Shown piece by piece: positions 29,438-38,691 of a stretch of 64,000 bases of DNA. The notes beneath the pieces are model-generated. The model was not told the origin of the DNA, made no database searches, and saw only the letters and a list, made by a program, of their open reading frames with translations. The DNA is taken from contig CAVUHC010000007.1 in NCBI GenBank assembly GCA_963741135.1, positions 558,001 through 622,000 of the forward strand. The letters run 5' to 3'. This stretch comes from Gp6-AA40 sp963741135 (GTDB lineage Bacteria > Acidobacteriota > Vicinamibacteria > Vicinamibacterales > UBA2999). Position 1 is the stretch's first letter. Each line of letters starts with the position of its first letter. A program made the translations under genes and the position numbers.

Positions 29438-30256
29438 TCACTTGCCCGGCTGTTTGCGGAGATGCCCGTAGATCAAGTCTTCGACAAATTCCACGCACCG
29501 GAAATCCATGATCTGCGCGCTCTTGTCCATGCGCCGATAGATGGGCATGCTCATCTTCCACGGACGCGTGAACACTTTCGGGTCCTCGATGGTCGCTTCG
29601 TACAGGAGATGGTCAGGGCCCGTGGCGGTAAAACGTTCGACCACGTGCAGCGCGTCGCTATGGAAGTTTCCGGCCCTGTCGAACCAGGTCTGGTCGTTGA
29701 AGCCCGTGGTGTCGACGACCAGCGTTTCCCCTTCCCAGTGCCCGTTCGACCAGCCCATCCAACTATCGGCTGGGGCTTCCTTGTGATCATCCATGTAGAT
29801 CGTGCGGACCGCACGCGCAAACGTGTAGACCATCATGATGTACTTCTGGGTCTGAATGATCTGGAATGGAAAGGGCATATAGGTGGCGCGCGGCACACCC
29901 GGCAGATAGCATTTGATTTCAGGATCCAGGGTCAACCGTTTCTCAAAGTTCTCCTTCTTTTTCGCTGCCGCCGCCGGCTGGTACGGGATCGGGCCGCCCT
30001 CCACGACGCCCATACCCGGAGGCACCGCGGCAGCCGCACCGAGTGCGGTCACGATCCCAGGCGCCGCCGCATGGCCCTCGATGTCCCAACTCGCTTCGTT
30101 GAGCGCCTGCCAGATACCGTTCAAGTTGGGTTTGCCATCCGCTGAACGCGGGGCCTTGTAAGTCGGGGCCTGACCGGCTGCGGCTGTCACGGACAACCAG
30201 AGGACGGCCGCCATCGCGACTGGAACAATCGTCGCTCGTCTGAAGCGATCGCGCAT
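29438..30256 (-). CDS. Exported WEG-family protein, first gene of the minus-strand module
   Basis: A 272-residue secreted protein. A signal peptide ending TAAAGQA precedes PNLNGIWQALNEASWD. Conserved family features are KCYLPGVPR, IYMDDHKE, GHWEGETLVVDTTGF, HSDALHVVERF and IEDPKVFTRPW. It is read with the WEG gene 22 bases downstream and the DUF6152 gene after it. The start could also be 30277. The divergent gene at 30400 leaves about 140 bases for promoters of both. Confidence 0.83.
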   Translation of the reverse strand: MRDRFRRATIVPVAMAAVLWLSVTAAAGQAPTYKAPRSADGKPNLNGIWQALNEASWDIEGHAAAPGIVTALGAAAAVPPGMGVVEGGPIPYQPAAAAKKKENFEKRLTLDPEIKCYLPGVPRATYMPFPFQIIQTQKYIMMVYTFARAVRTIYMDDHKEAPADSWMGWSNGHWEGETLVVDTTGFNDQTWFDRAGNFHSDALHVVERFTATGPDHLLYEATIEDPKVFTRPWKMSMPIYRRMDKSAQIMDFRCVEFVEDLIYGHLRKQPGK

Positions 30257-30399
30257 CTGATAGGTCTCTCGATGCATTACGGCCTCGAGTGGCACCGCAA
30301 ATTGGCAGCCGTTTCGGCTGCCGGGCTATTGAACGCCCCCACCGGCGGCTAGTCAAGACAATTGCGGCGCCCGCAGGAAGAGTTGCTAGAATCGGCCCC

Positions 30400-31296
30400 G
30401 TGCTTTCCAGAAGAGCGTTGCTTTTGGCTCCCGTGGCCGTGATGGCCGCAAAAACGGCCTTTGCCGCCGGGAAGATGACCCTCGCCATTCACCAGAACAC
30501 GTCCGCCGGCGCCGGCTATCGAAAGTCGCTCGAAGGCTGGTCTCGCGCGGGAATCAAATACGTCGAAATCACGAACGGGCTTCTGGACGAGTTTCTGAAA
30601 ACCGAGTCCCTGCCAGCCGCTCGTCGCGTCCTCACCGACCTGGGGCTGACGCCGGTCAGCGGTGCGTGCGGCGTGGGCGGTCTCTGGGAGCCGAATCCCA
30701 ATCGCGCCGCATCACTCGAGAATTTCAAGAAACGCTGCGAGATGTTCGCAACGCTTGGACTGACCCGCATTTATGCTCCAACCACCACCACTCAGAAGTT
30801 CACGCCGGACGACTACAAGGCCGGCGCGGACAACATGCGCGAGGTGGGGGAGATTGCCAAGCAGTTCGGCATGGTCGCCATGGCCGAGGCCGTCCGCGCG
30901 TCGACGTTCATCTCGACGCTGACCACGCTCCTGCGAATGACGCGCGAAGCCGCGCATCCGAACATGGCGCCCTTGCTCGACTTCTATCACTTCTGGTCCG
31001 GCCTCAACAAACTCGAGGATCTCGATCTGATCCGTCCCCGTGAGATCGGGCACGTGCACTTTCAGGATGTGCCCGACATGCCGCGAGAGTTGTTGGACAA
31101 CACAACGCGGTTCATTCCCGGCGACGGCATTGCTCCTCTGACGGCGATCCTTCGGAAGCTCTCGAGCAAGGAATATGCGGGTCCCCTTTCCGTCGAGCTC
31201 TTCCTGCCGAAATTTCAGCAAGGCGATCCTTTTGAGGTCGCGCGCGAGATCCGCCAGAAAGCGGAAAACGTCATGCGTCGGGCGCGCGTGATCTGA
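30400..31296 (+). CDS. Exported sugar phosphate isomerase/epimerase-like TIM barrel
   Basis: A 298-residue protein of the xylose isomerase-like superfamily. A leader (LSRRALLLAPVAVMAAKTAFA) suggests Tat or Sec export. The barrel shows IKYVEITNG, IGHVHFQDVPDMPRE and the final LSVELFLPKF strand with the conserved Glu that binds metal. Substrates in this superfamily range from keto sugars to inositols. Start GTG 30400 lacks a strong ribosome binding site. It is divergent from the WEG genes. Confidence 0.85.
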   Translation: MLSRRALLLAPVAVMAAKTAFAAGKMTLAIHQNTSAGAGYRKSLEGWSRAGIKYVEITNGLLDEFLKTESLPAARRVLTDLGLTPVSGACGVGGLWEPNPNRAASLENFKKRCEMFATLGLTRIYAPTTTTQKFTPDDYKAGADNMREVGEIAKQFGMVAMAEAVRASTFISTLTTLLRMTREAAHPNMAPLLDFYHFWSGLNKLEDLDLIRPREIGHVHFQDVPDMPRELLDNTTRFIPGDGIAPLTAILRKLSSKEYAGPLSVELFLPKFQQGDPFEVAREIRQKAENVMRRARVI

Positions 31297-31385
31297 TGCC
31301 CGCGCAGGCGGGAGAACACGCGTCGAGAGGAATTGCGCGAGGGCGACGGCTGTGCTCAGCCTGCGCCACGCACGGAGGAAGACAT

Positions 31386-32402
31386 ATGCGGCATGCAAGC
31401 ACAATGAAATGCCTGATCGGCATCATCCTCGTTGCGGCGATTGGATCGACGGAACAAAAAGGAATCATCGCTCAAGGAAGCGGCGACCCGAATGGTGCGC
31501 CCAATCCGTATCGCGTGGACGAGGGCTGGGCGAAGCTGGCTCAGGGTCGCAAGTGGGGCGCCGCGGTGGGTGTTGACATCGATCGCGACGGGAAGAGCGT
31601 CTGGGTGTTCGATCGCTGCGCCACGGCTGACGATTGCTCCGGCTCGAGCCTTGCGCCAATTCAGAAATTCGATGCGTCCGGCCGGCTCGTCACGAGCTTC
31701 GGCGCCGGAATGTTCATCTATCCCCATGGCCTCTTCGTCGATCGGGACGACAACGTGTGGGTGTCCGACGGGAGGGCCAAAAACGGCAAGGGGCACACCG
31801 TGATGAAATTCAGCCCCACGGGAACGCTCTTGATGACGCTGGGAAAGCCCGGGACGCCTGGCGCGGGTCCGGACACGTTCAACGGACCTTCTGACATTCT
31901 GATCGCGCCGAACGGCGACATCTTCGTGGCGGATGGCCATGGCGGTGACACGAACGCGCGGATTGTGAAGCTGTCAAAGGATGGGAAATTCATCAAGGCG
32001 TGGGGAAAGAAAGGTTCGGCGCCCGGCGAGTTCGACTCGCCGCACGGGCTTGCCATGGATTCCGCCGGGCGGCTCTTCGTCGCCGACCGCTCGAACAGCC
32101 GCGTCCAGGTGTTCAACCAGGATGGCGGATTCATCGCCGAGTGGAAGCAATTCGGCCGGCCGAGCGGCGTTTTCATCGACAAGAAGGACGTGATCTACGT
32201 CGCCGACTCGCAATCGACTGACCAGTCGAATCCGGGCTACAAGCAGGGCATCCGGATCGGGAGCGTCAAGGACGGCAAGGTCACCGCCTTCATTCCCTGG
32301 ACTGAAACGAACACGCTGGAAGGCGTCGCGGCGGATGACCAGGGGAATGTCTACGGAGGCTATACCAACACGCTCAATTTTCGACGGTTCGTGAAGAAGT
32401 GA
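31386..32402 (+). CDS. Exported NHL-type beta-propeller
   Basis: A 338-residue propeller of six blades. Repeats include IYPHGLFVDRDDNVWVSDGR, SDILIAPNGDIFVADGHGG and PHGLAMDSAGRLFVADRSNS, each with the NHL strand pattern. A short signal peptide precedes it. ATG 31386 has GGAGG seven bases upstream. NHL propellers include peptidylglycine lyase-like and lactonase-like members, but catalytic residues cannot be assigned here. It leads a plus-strand run with a VOC protein and a carrier. Confidence 0.88.
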   Translation: MRHASTMKCLIGIILVAAIGSTEQKGIIAQGSGDPNGAPNPYRVDEGWAKLAQGRKWGAAVGVDIDRDGKSVWVFDRCATADDCSGSSLAPIQKFDASGRLVTSFGAGMFIYPHGLFVDRDDNVWVSDGRAKNGKGHTVMKFSPTGTLLMTLGKPGTPGAGPDTFNGPSDILIAPNGDIFVADGHGGDTNARIVKLSKDGKFIKAWGKKGSAPGEFDSPHGLAMDSAGRLFVADRSNSRVQVFNQDGGFIAEWKQFGRPSGVFIDKKDVIYVADSQSTDQSNPGYKQGIRIGSVKDGKVTAFIPWTETNTLEGVAADDQGNVYGGYTNTLNFRRFVKK

Positions 32403-32415
32403 GGAGACCTCACTG

Positions 32416-32844
32416 ATGCCGCCGAGCGATCACGCGGTCATCATTCGCGGTGCTCCCTATTTCCCGGTTCCGGACGTGGCAAGCATCGGAAGCCATTATC
32501 GCGACATGCTCGGTTTTCAGTGCGAGTACGCTGCCGGCAGCCCTCCTGAATTCGCCGTCTACAGTCGGGACGGTTCCGCCATCATGTTCCGTCGCATTCC
32601 CGATCCCAGCCTCCTCTGCCCGAATGAGCGGCAGGGAGGTACCTGGGACGCGTTCTTTTGGGTGAGCGACGTTGAGGCGCTGCATGGTGAACTTGCACTC
32701 AAGGGCGCACGCGTGGTGTATCCGCCAACCGTTCAACCTTACGGGATGAAAGAGTTCGCGATCCGGGATCCGAACGGCTACGTGTTGGGTTTCGGCCAAG
32801 CATGGCCGCCTGCGAATGGAACGGTAGTCGAGGACGAACGATGA
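32416..32844 (+). CDS. VOC (glyoxalase/bleomycin-resistance fold) family protein
   Basis: A 142-residue cytoplasmic VOC protein. The two beta-alpha-beta-beta-beta units are visible: YFPVPDVASIGSHYRDMLGF and FFWVSDVEALHGELALKGA, ending FAIRDPNGYVLGFGQ. The Glu/His metal ligands expected at the strand ends are partly present. GAGGAGA precedes the ATG, 13 bases after the propeller's stop. The MatC-like transporter starts 11 bases later, so the three genes are likely an operon. Confidence 0.9.
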   Translation: MPPSDHAVIIRGAPYFPVPDVASIGSHYRDMLGFQCEYAAGSPPEFAVYSRDGSAIMFRRIPDPSLLCPNERQGGTWDAFFWVSDVEALHGELALKGARVVYPPTVQPYGMKEFAIRDPNGYVLGFGQAWPPANGTVVEDER

Positions 32845-32854
32845 GAACGCCCTC

Positions 32855-34168
32855 ATGCTCCTGCAGTTGACGGCCATCGCGATCTTCATCGCGGTCTTCG
32901 CCATCGCGACTCTGCGCAGGGTACACCTCGGCATCATGATGTTCGCTGCCGCGTGTGGCGTCGGCGTGTGGCTGGCCAAGATGCCGCTCAGCGACATCGT
33001 GGGAGGCTTCCCAATCAGCATCATGGTGCTGCTCGTCGGCGTGACGTATTTTTTCGCCATCGCCCAGGCGAACGGCACGATCGATCGCGTGATTGAAGCT
33101 GCGCTTGGCCGGATCGGGGACAACGCAGTCACGTTGCCCTTCGTCTTCTTTGCATTGACCGCCGGCATATCGGCGATGGGCTCGCCGCTGGCCGGTCTGG
33201 TGACGGCGCCGATCGGCATGCCTGTCGCGAAGCGGTACGGGATGGACCCCATGCTGATGGCCCTCGCGATTGGAAGCGGAATCAGCGCGGGGTCTTTCGC
33301 CCCCACCAGTCTCTTTGCCATCGTGAGCTACGGGACCGCACACCGGGCCAATATTGATCTAGATCCGCTCACCCTTTTCGCCGTCGCCGTGGCCGCCAAT
33401 CTCGGTTTGCTGATCGCTGCGTTCCTCATCTTCGGGGGGCCAATACTTATCGGGCGACGCGCCGCTTCAGGCGGAACGGGCGCGGCGGTACTGGCTCGAA
33501 GAGGTACCGGCGACGCGCCGCTCTGCGCTCCGTTCGGACGAAACCAGATCGCGACCGTTGTCTGCATGATCGGACTCGTTGTCGCCGTCATCACCGCGTC
33601 AATCTCCGGCCTGAACCCGGATATTGGTGTGCTCTGCTTCGCGTTCGGTGCCGCGTTGGCGCTCATTGATCCGGCGTCCGGTATGACTGCAGTTTCGAAG
33701 ATCGACTGGTCGACCGTGCTGCTGGTTGGCGGCATCATCACGTTTGTTGGCGTGCTGCAGAACATGGGCTCCATTGACATGCTCGGGGAAGCCGCCAGGC
33801 ACGTCGGCGTTCCGATCGTGGCCGCCCTGGTCATCTGTCTGATTGGGGCGCTGGTCTCCGCATTCGCATCCACCACCGGCATCCTCGCCGCGCTGATACC
33901 GCTGGCCATACCCCTGGCGGCCTCCGGAGATGTTGCCGGATGGGCGCTCATCAGCGCACTCGCCGTCTGTGCATCGATCGTGGACGTCTCCCCGTTCTCT
34001 ACTGTGGGGGCAACCCTGGTTGCGACAGCCGCCGCGGAAGATCGTCCGCGCATGACGTCGCTGCTGACGCGCTGGGGCATGTCCACGGTCGTGGCTGGGC
34101 CCGTCGTGCTCGTGGGAATTCTCGTGCTGCCGGGCACCCTGTGGCTGAACCGCTTCTGGAAACCTTGA
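32855..34168 (+). CDS. MatC-like dicarboxylate carrier (ion transporter superfamily)
   Basis: A 437-residue polytopic protein of about eleven or twelve helices. The first part matches the MatC N-terminal domain seen in malonate/dicarboxylate carriers: LRRVHLGIMMFAAACGVGVW and the SFAPTSLFAIVSY motif with a helix break. A repeated hairpin GSPLAGLVTAPIG and the DVSPFSTVGA motif fit the divalent-anion/sodium symporter fold. It would import a small organic acid. It starts 11 bases after the VOC gene. Confidence 0.87.
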   Translation: MLLQLTAIAIFIAVFAIATLRRVHLGIMMFAAACGVGVWLAKMPLSDIVGGFPISIMVLLVGVTYFFAIAQANGTIDRVIEAALGRIGDNAVTLPFVFFALTAGISAMGSPLAGLVTAPIGMPVAKRYGMDPMLMALAIGSGISAGSFAPTSLFAIVSYGTAHRANIDLDPLTLFAVAVAANLGLLIAAFLIFGGPILIGRRAASGGTGAAVLARRGTGDAPLCAPFGRNQIATVVCMIGLVVAVITASISGLNPDIGVLCFAFGAALALIDPASGMTAVSKIDWSTVLLVGGIITFVGVLQNMGSIDMLGEAARHVGVPIVAALVICLIGALVSAFASTTGILAALIPLAIPLAASGDVAGWALISALAVCASIVDVSPFSTVGATLVATAAAEDRPRMTSLLTRWGMSTVVAGPVVLVGILVLPGTLWLNRFWKP

Positions 34169-34248
34169 CTGAGAGACGTCGCGACAGATGCCGTTGGTCT
34201 GGATAGAATCGGCGTGGGCTTGAGCGTGGTGATCGGAGGAATGCTGAC

Positions 34249-35394
34249 ATGAGGCGAGCGATTCAGGCGATTGTCGTGTTGTCGGCGTTGGCTGCCATCG
34301 TCATTGGCGCGGGCCGCCCGGGCACAGAGACGGCGGCCGCACAGTCCCGCCCATCGGCTGCGCGGGAGGTGCCGAGGTTCAAAGTGGACCCGGCCTGGGC
34401 GAAGATCCCGAACAATTGGCAGTTGGGACAAGTAGCCAGCGTCTCTGTCGATGCACAGGATCACGTGTGGGTCCTGCAACGCCCTGGCACGTTGGAGCCG
34501 GAGGAGAAGCCCAGAGCCGCGCCTCCGCTGTTGGAGTTCGACGCGGCTGGCAACTTCATCCAGGCATGGGGCGGACCGGGCCAGGGGTATGAATGGCCCA
34601 ACTCCGAGCACGGTGTGTACGTCGACCCCAAGGGCTTCGTCTGGGTCGGAGGCAACGGGGCCAAGGACAATCACGTGCTCAAGTTCACGAAGGCCGGGAA
34701 GTTCGTCATGCAAATCGGCCGGGCCGGGCAGAGCAAAGGCAACGCCGACACGCAGAATCTGAACCAGCCAGCGGACACGTTCGTGTACGCGAAGACGAAC
34801 GAGCTCTTCGTTGCCGACGGGTATGGCAACCGACGCGTGATTGTGTTCGACGCGGACACCGGCAGGTTCAAGCGGATGTGGGGCGCGTTCGGCAACGTGC
34901 CAACCGACGGCCCGCCGAACCCGGCGCTTCCCGATGCGGACGCAAACGGCGCTCCCCAGTTCGTGCAACCTGTGCACGCCGCACGCGTGTCGAATGATGG
35001 ACTCGTGTACGTCTCCGACCGAGGCGGCAAGCGCGTGCAGGTATTCACGCTCGAAGGCAAATATGTGTCGCAGGTATTCATCGGCCGGGAATGCAAGGCG
35101 CCGGAATGCGGCAACGGCACGACGGCCGCGAGCACTGCCTTCTCAACAGACCCGGAGCAGCGTTTCCTGTACGTCGGCAACAGAAGCCAGGCAAAGGTCA
35201 TGGTGCTGAACCGGAAGACGCTTGAAATCCTCGATTCATTCGGGCAGTGGGGTTCGGCGCCAGGGGACTTCGGCACGCTGCATCACATGGCGGCCGATTC
35301 AAAGGGGAACCTCTACGTCACCGAAGTCACTCCCCTCAAGCCGGAAAACAGGCGGATCCAGAAATTCACGTTCATGGGGTCGTCGACGCGGTGA
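34249..35394 (+). CDS. Exported NHL-type beta-propeller
   Basis: A 381-residue propeller related to the lipoprotein at 19651-20880: shared stretches are FKVDPAWAKIPNNW, EWPNSEHGVYVDPKGFVWVG and NELFVADGYGNRRVIVFDAD. A signal peptide ends AAAQS. Two Cys (RECKAPECGN) may form a disulfide in one loop. ATG 34249 follows GGAGGAATGCTGAC. Its ligand is unknown. Confidence 0.9.
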   Translation: MRRAIQAIVVLSALAAIVIGAGRPGTETAAAQSRPSAAREVPRFKVDPAWAKIPNNWQLGQVASVSVDAQDHVWVLQRPGTLEPEEKPRAAPPLLEFDAAGNFIQAWGGPGQGYEWPNSEHGVYVDPKGFVWVGGNGAKDNHVLKFTKAGKFVMQIGRAGQSKGNADTQNLNQPADTFVYAKTNELFVADGYGNRRVIVFDADTGRFKRMWGAFGNVPTDGPPNPALPDADANGAPQFVQPVHAARVSNDGLVYVSDRGGKRVQVFTLEGKYVSQVFIGRECKAPECGNGTTAASTAFSTDPEQRFLYVGNRSQAKVMVLNRKTLEILDSFGQWGSAPGDFGTLHHMAADSKGNLYVTEVTPLKPENRRIQKFTFMGSSTR

Positions 35395-35449
35395 ATTGAC
35401 AACGGACAGTCAGGGTCGACGGACAAGAGATTCACATAAGGAGTTTCCG

Positions 35450-35935
35450 ATGAAACACATCACTCGCGTGGCGATGCTCAATTTGGCGCTGATGACGCTT
35501 CTCGTGTTGCTGACAGTCGCAGTGGCCGTCTCGGGTCAATCTTCAACGGGCAATCCACTCGTGGGAGCGTGGAGGGTGACAGAGACCGTGGATGCGAACG
35601 GATCGGCGATTACCAATCCTCAACCCGGTCTGTACATCTTCGCGAAACAACATTACAGCTTCGCGCGCATCCAGGGCACCAAGCCGCTGCCTGGCTATCC
35701 GTCGAATGATAAGGCGACCGAGGCGGACAAGGCCGCGGTGTTCAATGCGCTGTACCTCAACACCGGCACGTACACGGTGACCGGGAAGACGCTGGCCACG
35801 AAAGCCATGGTGGCAAAGAGCGCGTTCGCCATAGGCGGTGCCGGAAACCAGTACGACTTCAATGTGACGGGGAACACGCTCGTACTTACTCAGAAGCCAG
35901 CAGGAGCCGTCATAAAGCTGGTCCGCCTTGAATAG
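35450..35935 (+). CDS. Exported lipocalin-like protein
   Basis: A 161-residue secreted barrel. After a signal peptide (1-30, ending VSGQ) the lipocalin-like start NPLVGAWRVTETVD is followed by GLYIFAKQHYSFARI and a final LVLTQKP strand. The family binds small hydrophobic ligands or is of unknown role. TAAGGAG lies seven bases before the ATG. Its last eight bases overlap the TTG start of the next gene. Confidence 0.85.
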   Translation: MKHITRVAMLNLALMTLLVLLTVAVAVSGQSSTGNPLVGAWRVTETVDANGSAITNPQPGLYIFAKQHYSFARIQGTKPLPGYPSNDKATEADKAAVFNALYLNTGTYTVTGKTLATKAMVAKSAFAIGGAGNQYDFNVTGNTLVLTQKPAGAVIKLVRLE

Positions 35936-36971
35936 CGTCACTGCGCTTGCCATCGTCTTCAGCCTTGCGGCCACGAGCGTGTCCGCCCAACAGGGGCCGG
36001 CGGCAAGGGACTTTGACGCGGAGATTCGAGCCGCGGTGCAGTCGGCCAAGACTGCGGCGGGGTTCGAGTTTCTTGGCACGCTGGTCCGGACCTGCCTTTT
36101 GCCTCAAAGCGGCGGCGAAGACACAAGGGACATGCTCCCGAACTACGTCACGAACCCCGCCAGCGTCCCGGCGCGTGACACTTGGTACGCAGACCCCGCG
36201 AAGGTCTACGACAATCTCTACTTCGTCGGCGGCAAGATTCACTCGGCCTGGGCGTTGACGACGACCGACGGGATCATCCTCATCGATACGATCTTTCCGT
36301 ACAACTCCGAGGAGCTGATCGTCGGCGGTTTGAAGAAGCTCGGCCTCGATGCAAAAAACATCAAGTACTTGCTCATCTCGCACGCTCACAGCGACCATAT
36401 CGGTGGCGCCGAGATGCTGCAGGCCCGGTATGGCGCCCGCGTCGTCATGGGTGCGCCTGACTGGGATGCGGTCGCGAAGTATCCGAACCGGTACAAGACG
36501 ATGTCGCCAAAGCGCGACATCGTCGCAACCGACGGCATGAAGATCACACTTGGCGGCACCACCGTGACCACGTGGCTGACTCCTGGTCATACCCCAGGCA
36601 CGATTTCGTACACGTTCAGCGTGTTGGACAGAGGCAAGCCGGTGAACGTCGCCTATTCCGGAGGCACAGCGTTCAATTTCGTGAACAACACACCGGATCC
36701 GGGCATCAAGAATTTTCAGACGTACATCGAGTCGGCGCAGCACATGGCGGCGAAAGCCGCTGCTACGGGCGCAACCGTCCTGCTCTCCAACCATTCGGAG
36801 TTCGATCAGGCGTTCAACAAGAACAGGATGCTCGCTGGCCGCGGGAATGGTCCGCATCCGTACGAGCTTGGAGCCGAATGGGTCCAGCGCTATTTTCAGG
36901 TGATGCAAGGTTGCGCGAGGGCAGCGCAGCTCGGACTGGAACAGAAACTGGCAGATGCGCGCAAGCGGTAG
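35928..36971 (+). CDS. Exported subclass B3-like metallo-beta-lactamase-fold protein
   Basis: A 347-residue secreted protein. TTG 35928 overlaps the previous gene and gives a signal peptide ending TSVSA. The full metal motif HAHSDHIGG is present, with the B3-like YGARVVMGAPDWDAV stretch and GHTPGTISYTF carrying the second-shell His. It is longer than known B3 enzymes (about 270-290 mature residues). It may hydrolyse beta-lactams or another amide or lactone. A paralogue is at 38692-39702. Confidence 0.87.
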   Translation: MNSVTALAIVFSLAATSVSAQQGPAARDFDAEIRAAVQSAKTAAGFEFLGTLVRTCLLPQSGGEDTRDMLPNYVTNPASVPARDTWYADPAKVYDNLYFVGGKIHSAWALTTTDGIILIDTIFPYNSEELIVGGLKKLGLDAKNIKYLLISHAHSDHIGGAEMLQARYGARVVMGAPDWDAVAKYPNRYKTMSPKRDIVATDGMKITLGGTTVTTWLTPGHTPGTISYTFSVLDRGKPVNVAYSGGTAFNFVNNTPDPGIKNFQTYIESAQHMAAKAAATGATVLLSNHSEFDQAFNKNRMLAGRGNGPHPYELGAEWVQRYFQVMQGCARAAQLGLEQKLADARKR

Positions 36972-36983
36972 GTGACGAACGAC

Positions 36984-37595
36984 ATGAACAGGCTGGCCAT
37001 CGTCTGCGCCTTCGCCGGCCTCATTGTTGCGCTGCCGGATCCGGCGCTCGCGCAGTCGACATCGGATCGATTCGAGCTGGGCGTTCAGGTGTCGTCGGCG
37101 ACCTCGAGCCAGTTCGACGCCACCGATGTCGGTCTCGGCGGTCGGTTTGCGTGGCATCCTGCCGAACCGATCGGAATCGAATCGGAGATCGACCTCTATC
37201 CGGCCGATTTTCCGGACCAGCGCGCGTTCAGTCGTGGTCGCGTCGAGGGTCTGTTCGGCGTCACGGTGGGGCCTCGGTTCGGCCGTCTGAGGCCCTTCGC
37301 CAGACTGCGGTCCGGCTTCCTGAATATTCGCGAAGCGCCGCAACCATTCCCCTGCATTCTGATCTTCCCCCCACCGCTGTCATGCGCGCTGGCTTCGGGT
37401 CGCACGCTCGTGGCATTCGACATCGGAGGCGGCGTCGAATTGTTTGCGACGCCGCGGACATTCGTTCGCATTGACGCCGGTGATCGCATCCTGAAATACC
37501 CGGGGCCGGTCTTCGCCAGGAACTCTACGAGGCGAGACGAAGCATTCTTCAACCACGACTTCCGGTTCGCAGCCGGTGCCGGTCTGGGGTTTTAG
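36984..37595 (+). CDS. Outer-membrane beta-barrel-type protein
   Basis: A 203-residue exported protein. The signal peptide ends ALA. The rest alternates in short hydrophobic strands (ELGVQVSS, LGGRFAWHP, GLFGVTVGPRFG) and ends in FRFAAGAGLGF with a terminal Phe, the signature of outer-membrane barrels. GTG 36972 is an alternative start. It follows the metallo-beta-lactamase-fold gene by about a dozen bases. Confidence 0.75.
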   Translation: MNRLAIVCAFAGLIVALPDPALAQSTSDRFELGVQVSSATSSQFDATDVGLGGRFAWHPAEPIGIESEIDLYPADFPDQRAFSRGRVEGLFGVTVGPRFGRLRPFARLRSGFLNIREAPQPFPCILIFPPPLSCALASGRTLVAFDIGGGVELFATPRTFVRIDAGDRILKYPGPVFARNSTRRDEAFFNHDFRFAAGAGLGF

Positions 37596-37660
37596 CCGCT
37601 CACATGGGCAGGACAGATGACCTTTGAGGTCTTGTGACGTGAAACACAAGGAGAAAGACG

Positions 37661-38683
37661 ATGAGAGCAAGAGGAGTTGTCGCCTGCATGTGTCTGATCG
37701 CGCTGCCATCCGTTGCGACAGGTCAAGCGTCACCGAAGGTCCATGAGCTGAAGGCGTCGCCCGCCACTGTTCACCGCGGCTTCTTCGACGCGTCCCTCAA
37801 GCCCGTCCTGACAATCGACTCTGGCGACACTGTCCGTCTCGAGACCGCGACCGGCAACCCGCGATATTTCGAGAAGCTCGGCGTACCAAAGGACAAGATC
37901 CCGGCCGAACTCTATGCCGTCTATGAAGGAGTTGAAGGCACGGGGCGAGGTGATCACACCCTCAATGGCCCAATAGCCATCCGCGGCGCGGAACCTGGTG
38001 ACATGCTCGAGATCCGGATTCGCGCAGTTGACGTGCGACTCCCGATCGCAGGCCAGGGGTTTGTTCCGAATCGTGGTCTCCTGCCTGACGAGTTCCCCTA
38101 TGCGAAAGATCGCGTTCTGTGGATTGACATGACCCGCAAGACCGTTGAGTACGCACCGGGCGTGGAAGTGCCGGTCAAGCCGTTTTGGGGCGTGATTGGC
38201 GTTGCGCCGCCGCCAGGCATGGGACGAGTCCCCAGCGGACCACCCAACGTATTCGGTGGGAATCTCGACAACCGGGATCTAGGTGCGGGAAGCACGTTAT
38301 ATCTGCCTGTCCACGTCTCCGGCGCACTACTTTCGATCGGGGATGGACATGCCGTGCAGGGGTACGGCGAAGTGTGTCTGTCCGCGGTGGAGGCGTCGCT
38401 CAAGGGGGAGATTGAAGTGGTGCTGCACAAGGGGCGCACCATGCGTTGGCCCCGTGCCGAAACGGCGACGCACTACATCACGATGGGGCTTGACGCGGAT
38501 CTCGACGAGGCCGCGAAGATCGCCACGCGCGAGATGCTCGACTTCCTTGTCGAGACGAAAGGGCTGTCGCGAGAGAACGCGTATATGTTGGCGAGCGCGG
38601 CTATGGATCTGGTCGTGACCCAGGCCGTCGACGGGACCAAGGGTATTCACGCCCTGATGCCGAAGGGAATCTTCCGGAAGTGA
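37661..38683 (+). CDS. Exported acetamidase/formamidase family protein
   Basis: A 340-residue secreted FmdA/AmdA-type amidase fold. GDTVRLETATG, LNGPIAIRGAEPGDMLEI and the metal-associated NLDNRDLGAGSTLYLPV and GDGHAVQGYGE motifs are all in place. The enzymes hydrolyse small amides such as formamide. Export is unusual for this family but common in this window. AAGGAGAAAGACG precedes ATG 37661. The next gene starts nine bases after the stop. Confidence 0.9.
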   Translation: MRARGVVACMCLIALPSVATGQASPKVHELKASPATVHRGFFDASLKPVLTIDSGDTVRLETATGNPRYFEKLGVPKDKIPAELYAVYEGVEGTGRGDHTLNGPIAIRGAEPGDMLEIRIRAVDVRLPIAGQGFVPNRGLLPDEFPYAKDRVLWIDMTRKTVEYAPGVEVPVKPFWGVIGVAPPPGMGRVPSGPPNVFGGNLDNRDLGAGSTLYLPVHVSGALLSIGDGHAVQGYGEVCLSAVEASLKGEIEVVLHKGRTMRWPRAETATHYITMGLDADLDEAAKIATREMLDFLVETKGLSRENAYMLASAAMDLVVTQAVDGTKGIHALMPKGIFRK

Positions 38684-38691
38684 GGTCAGAA

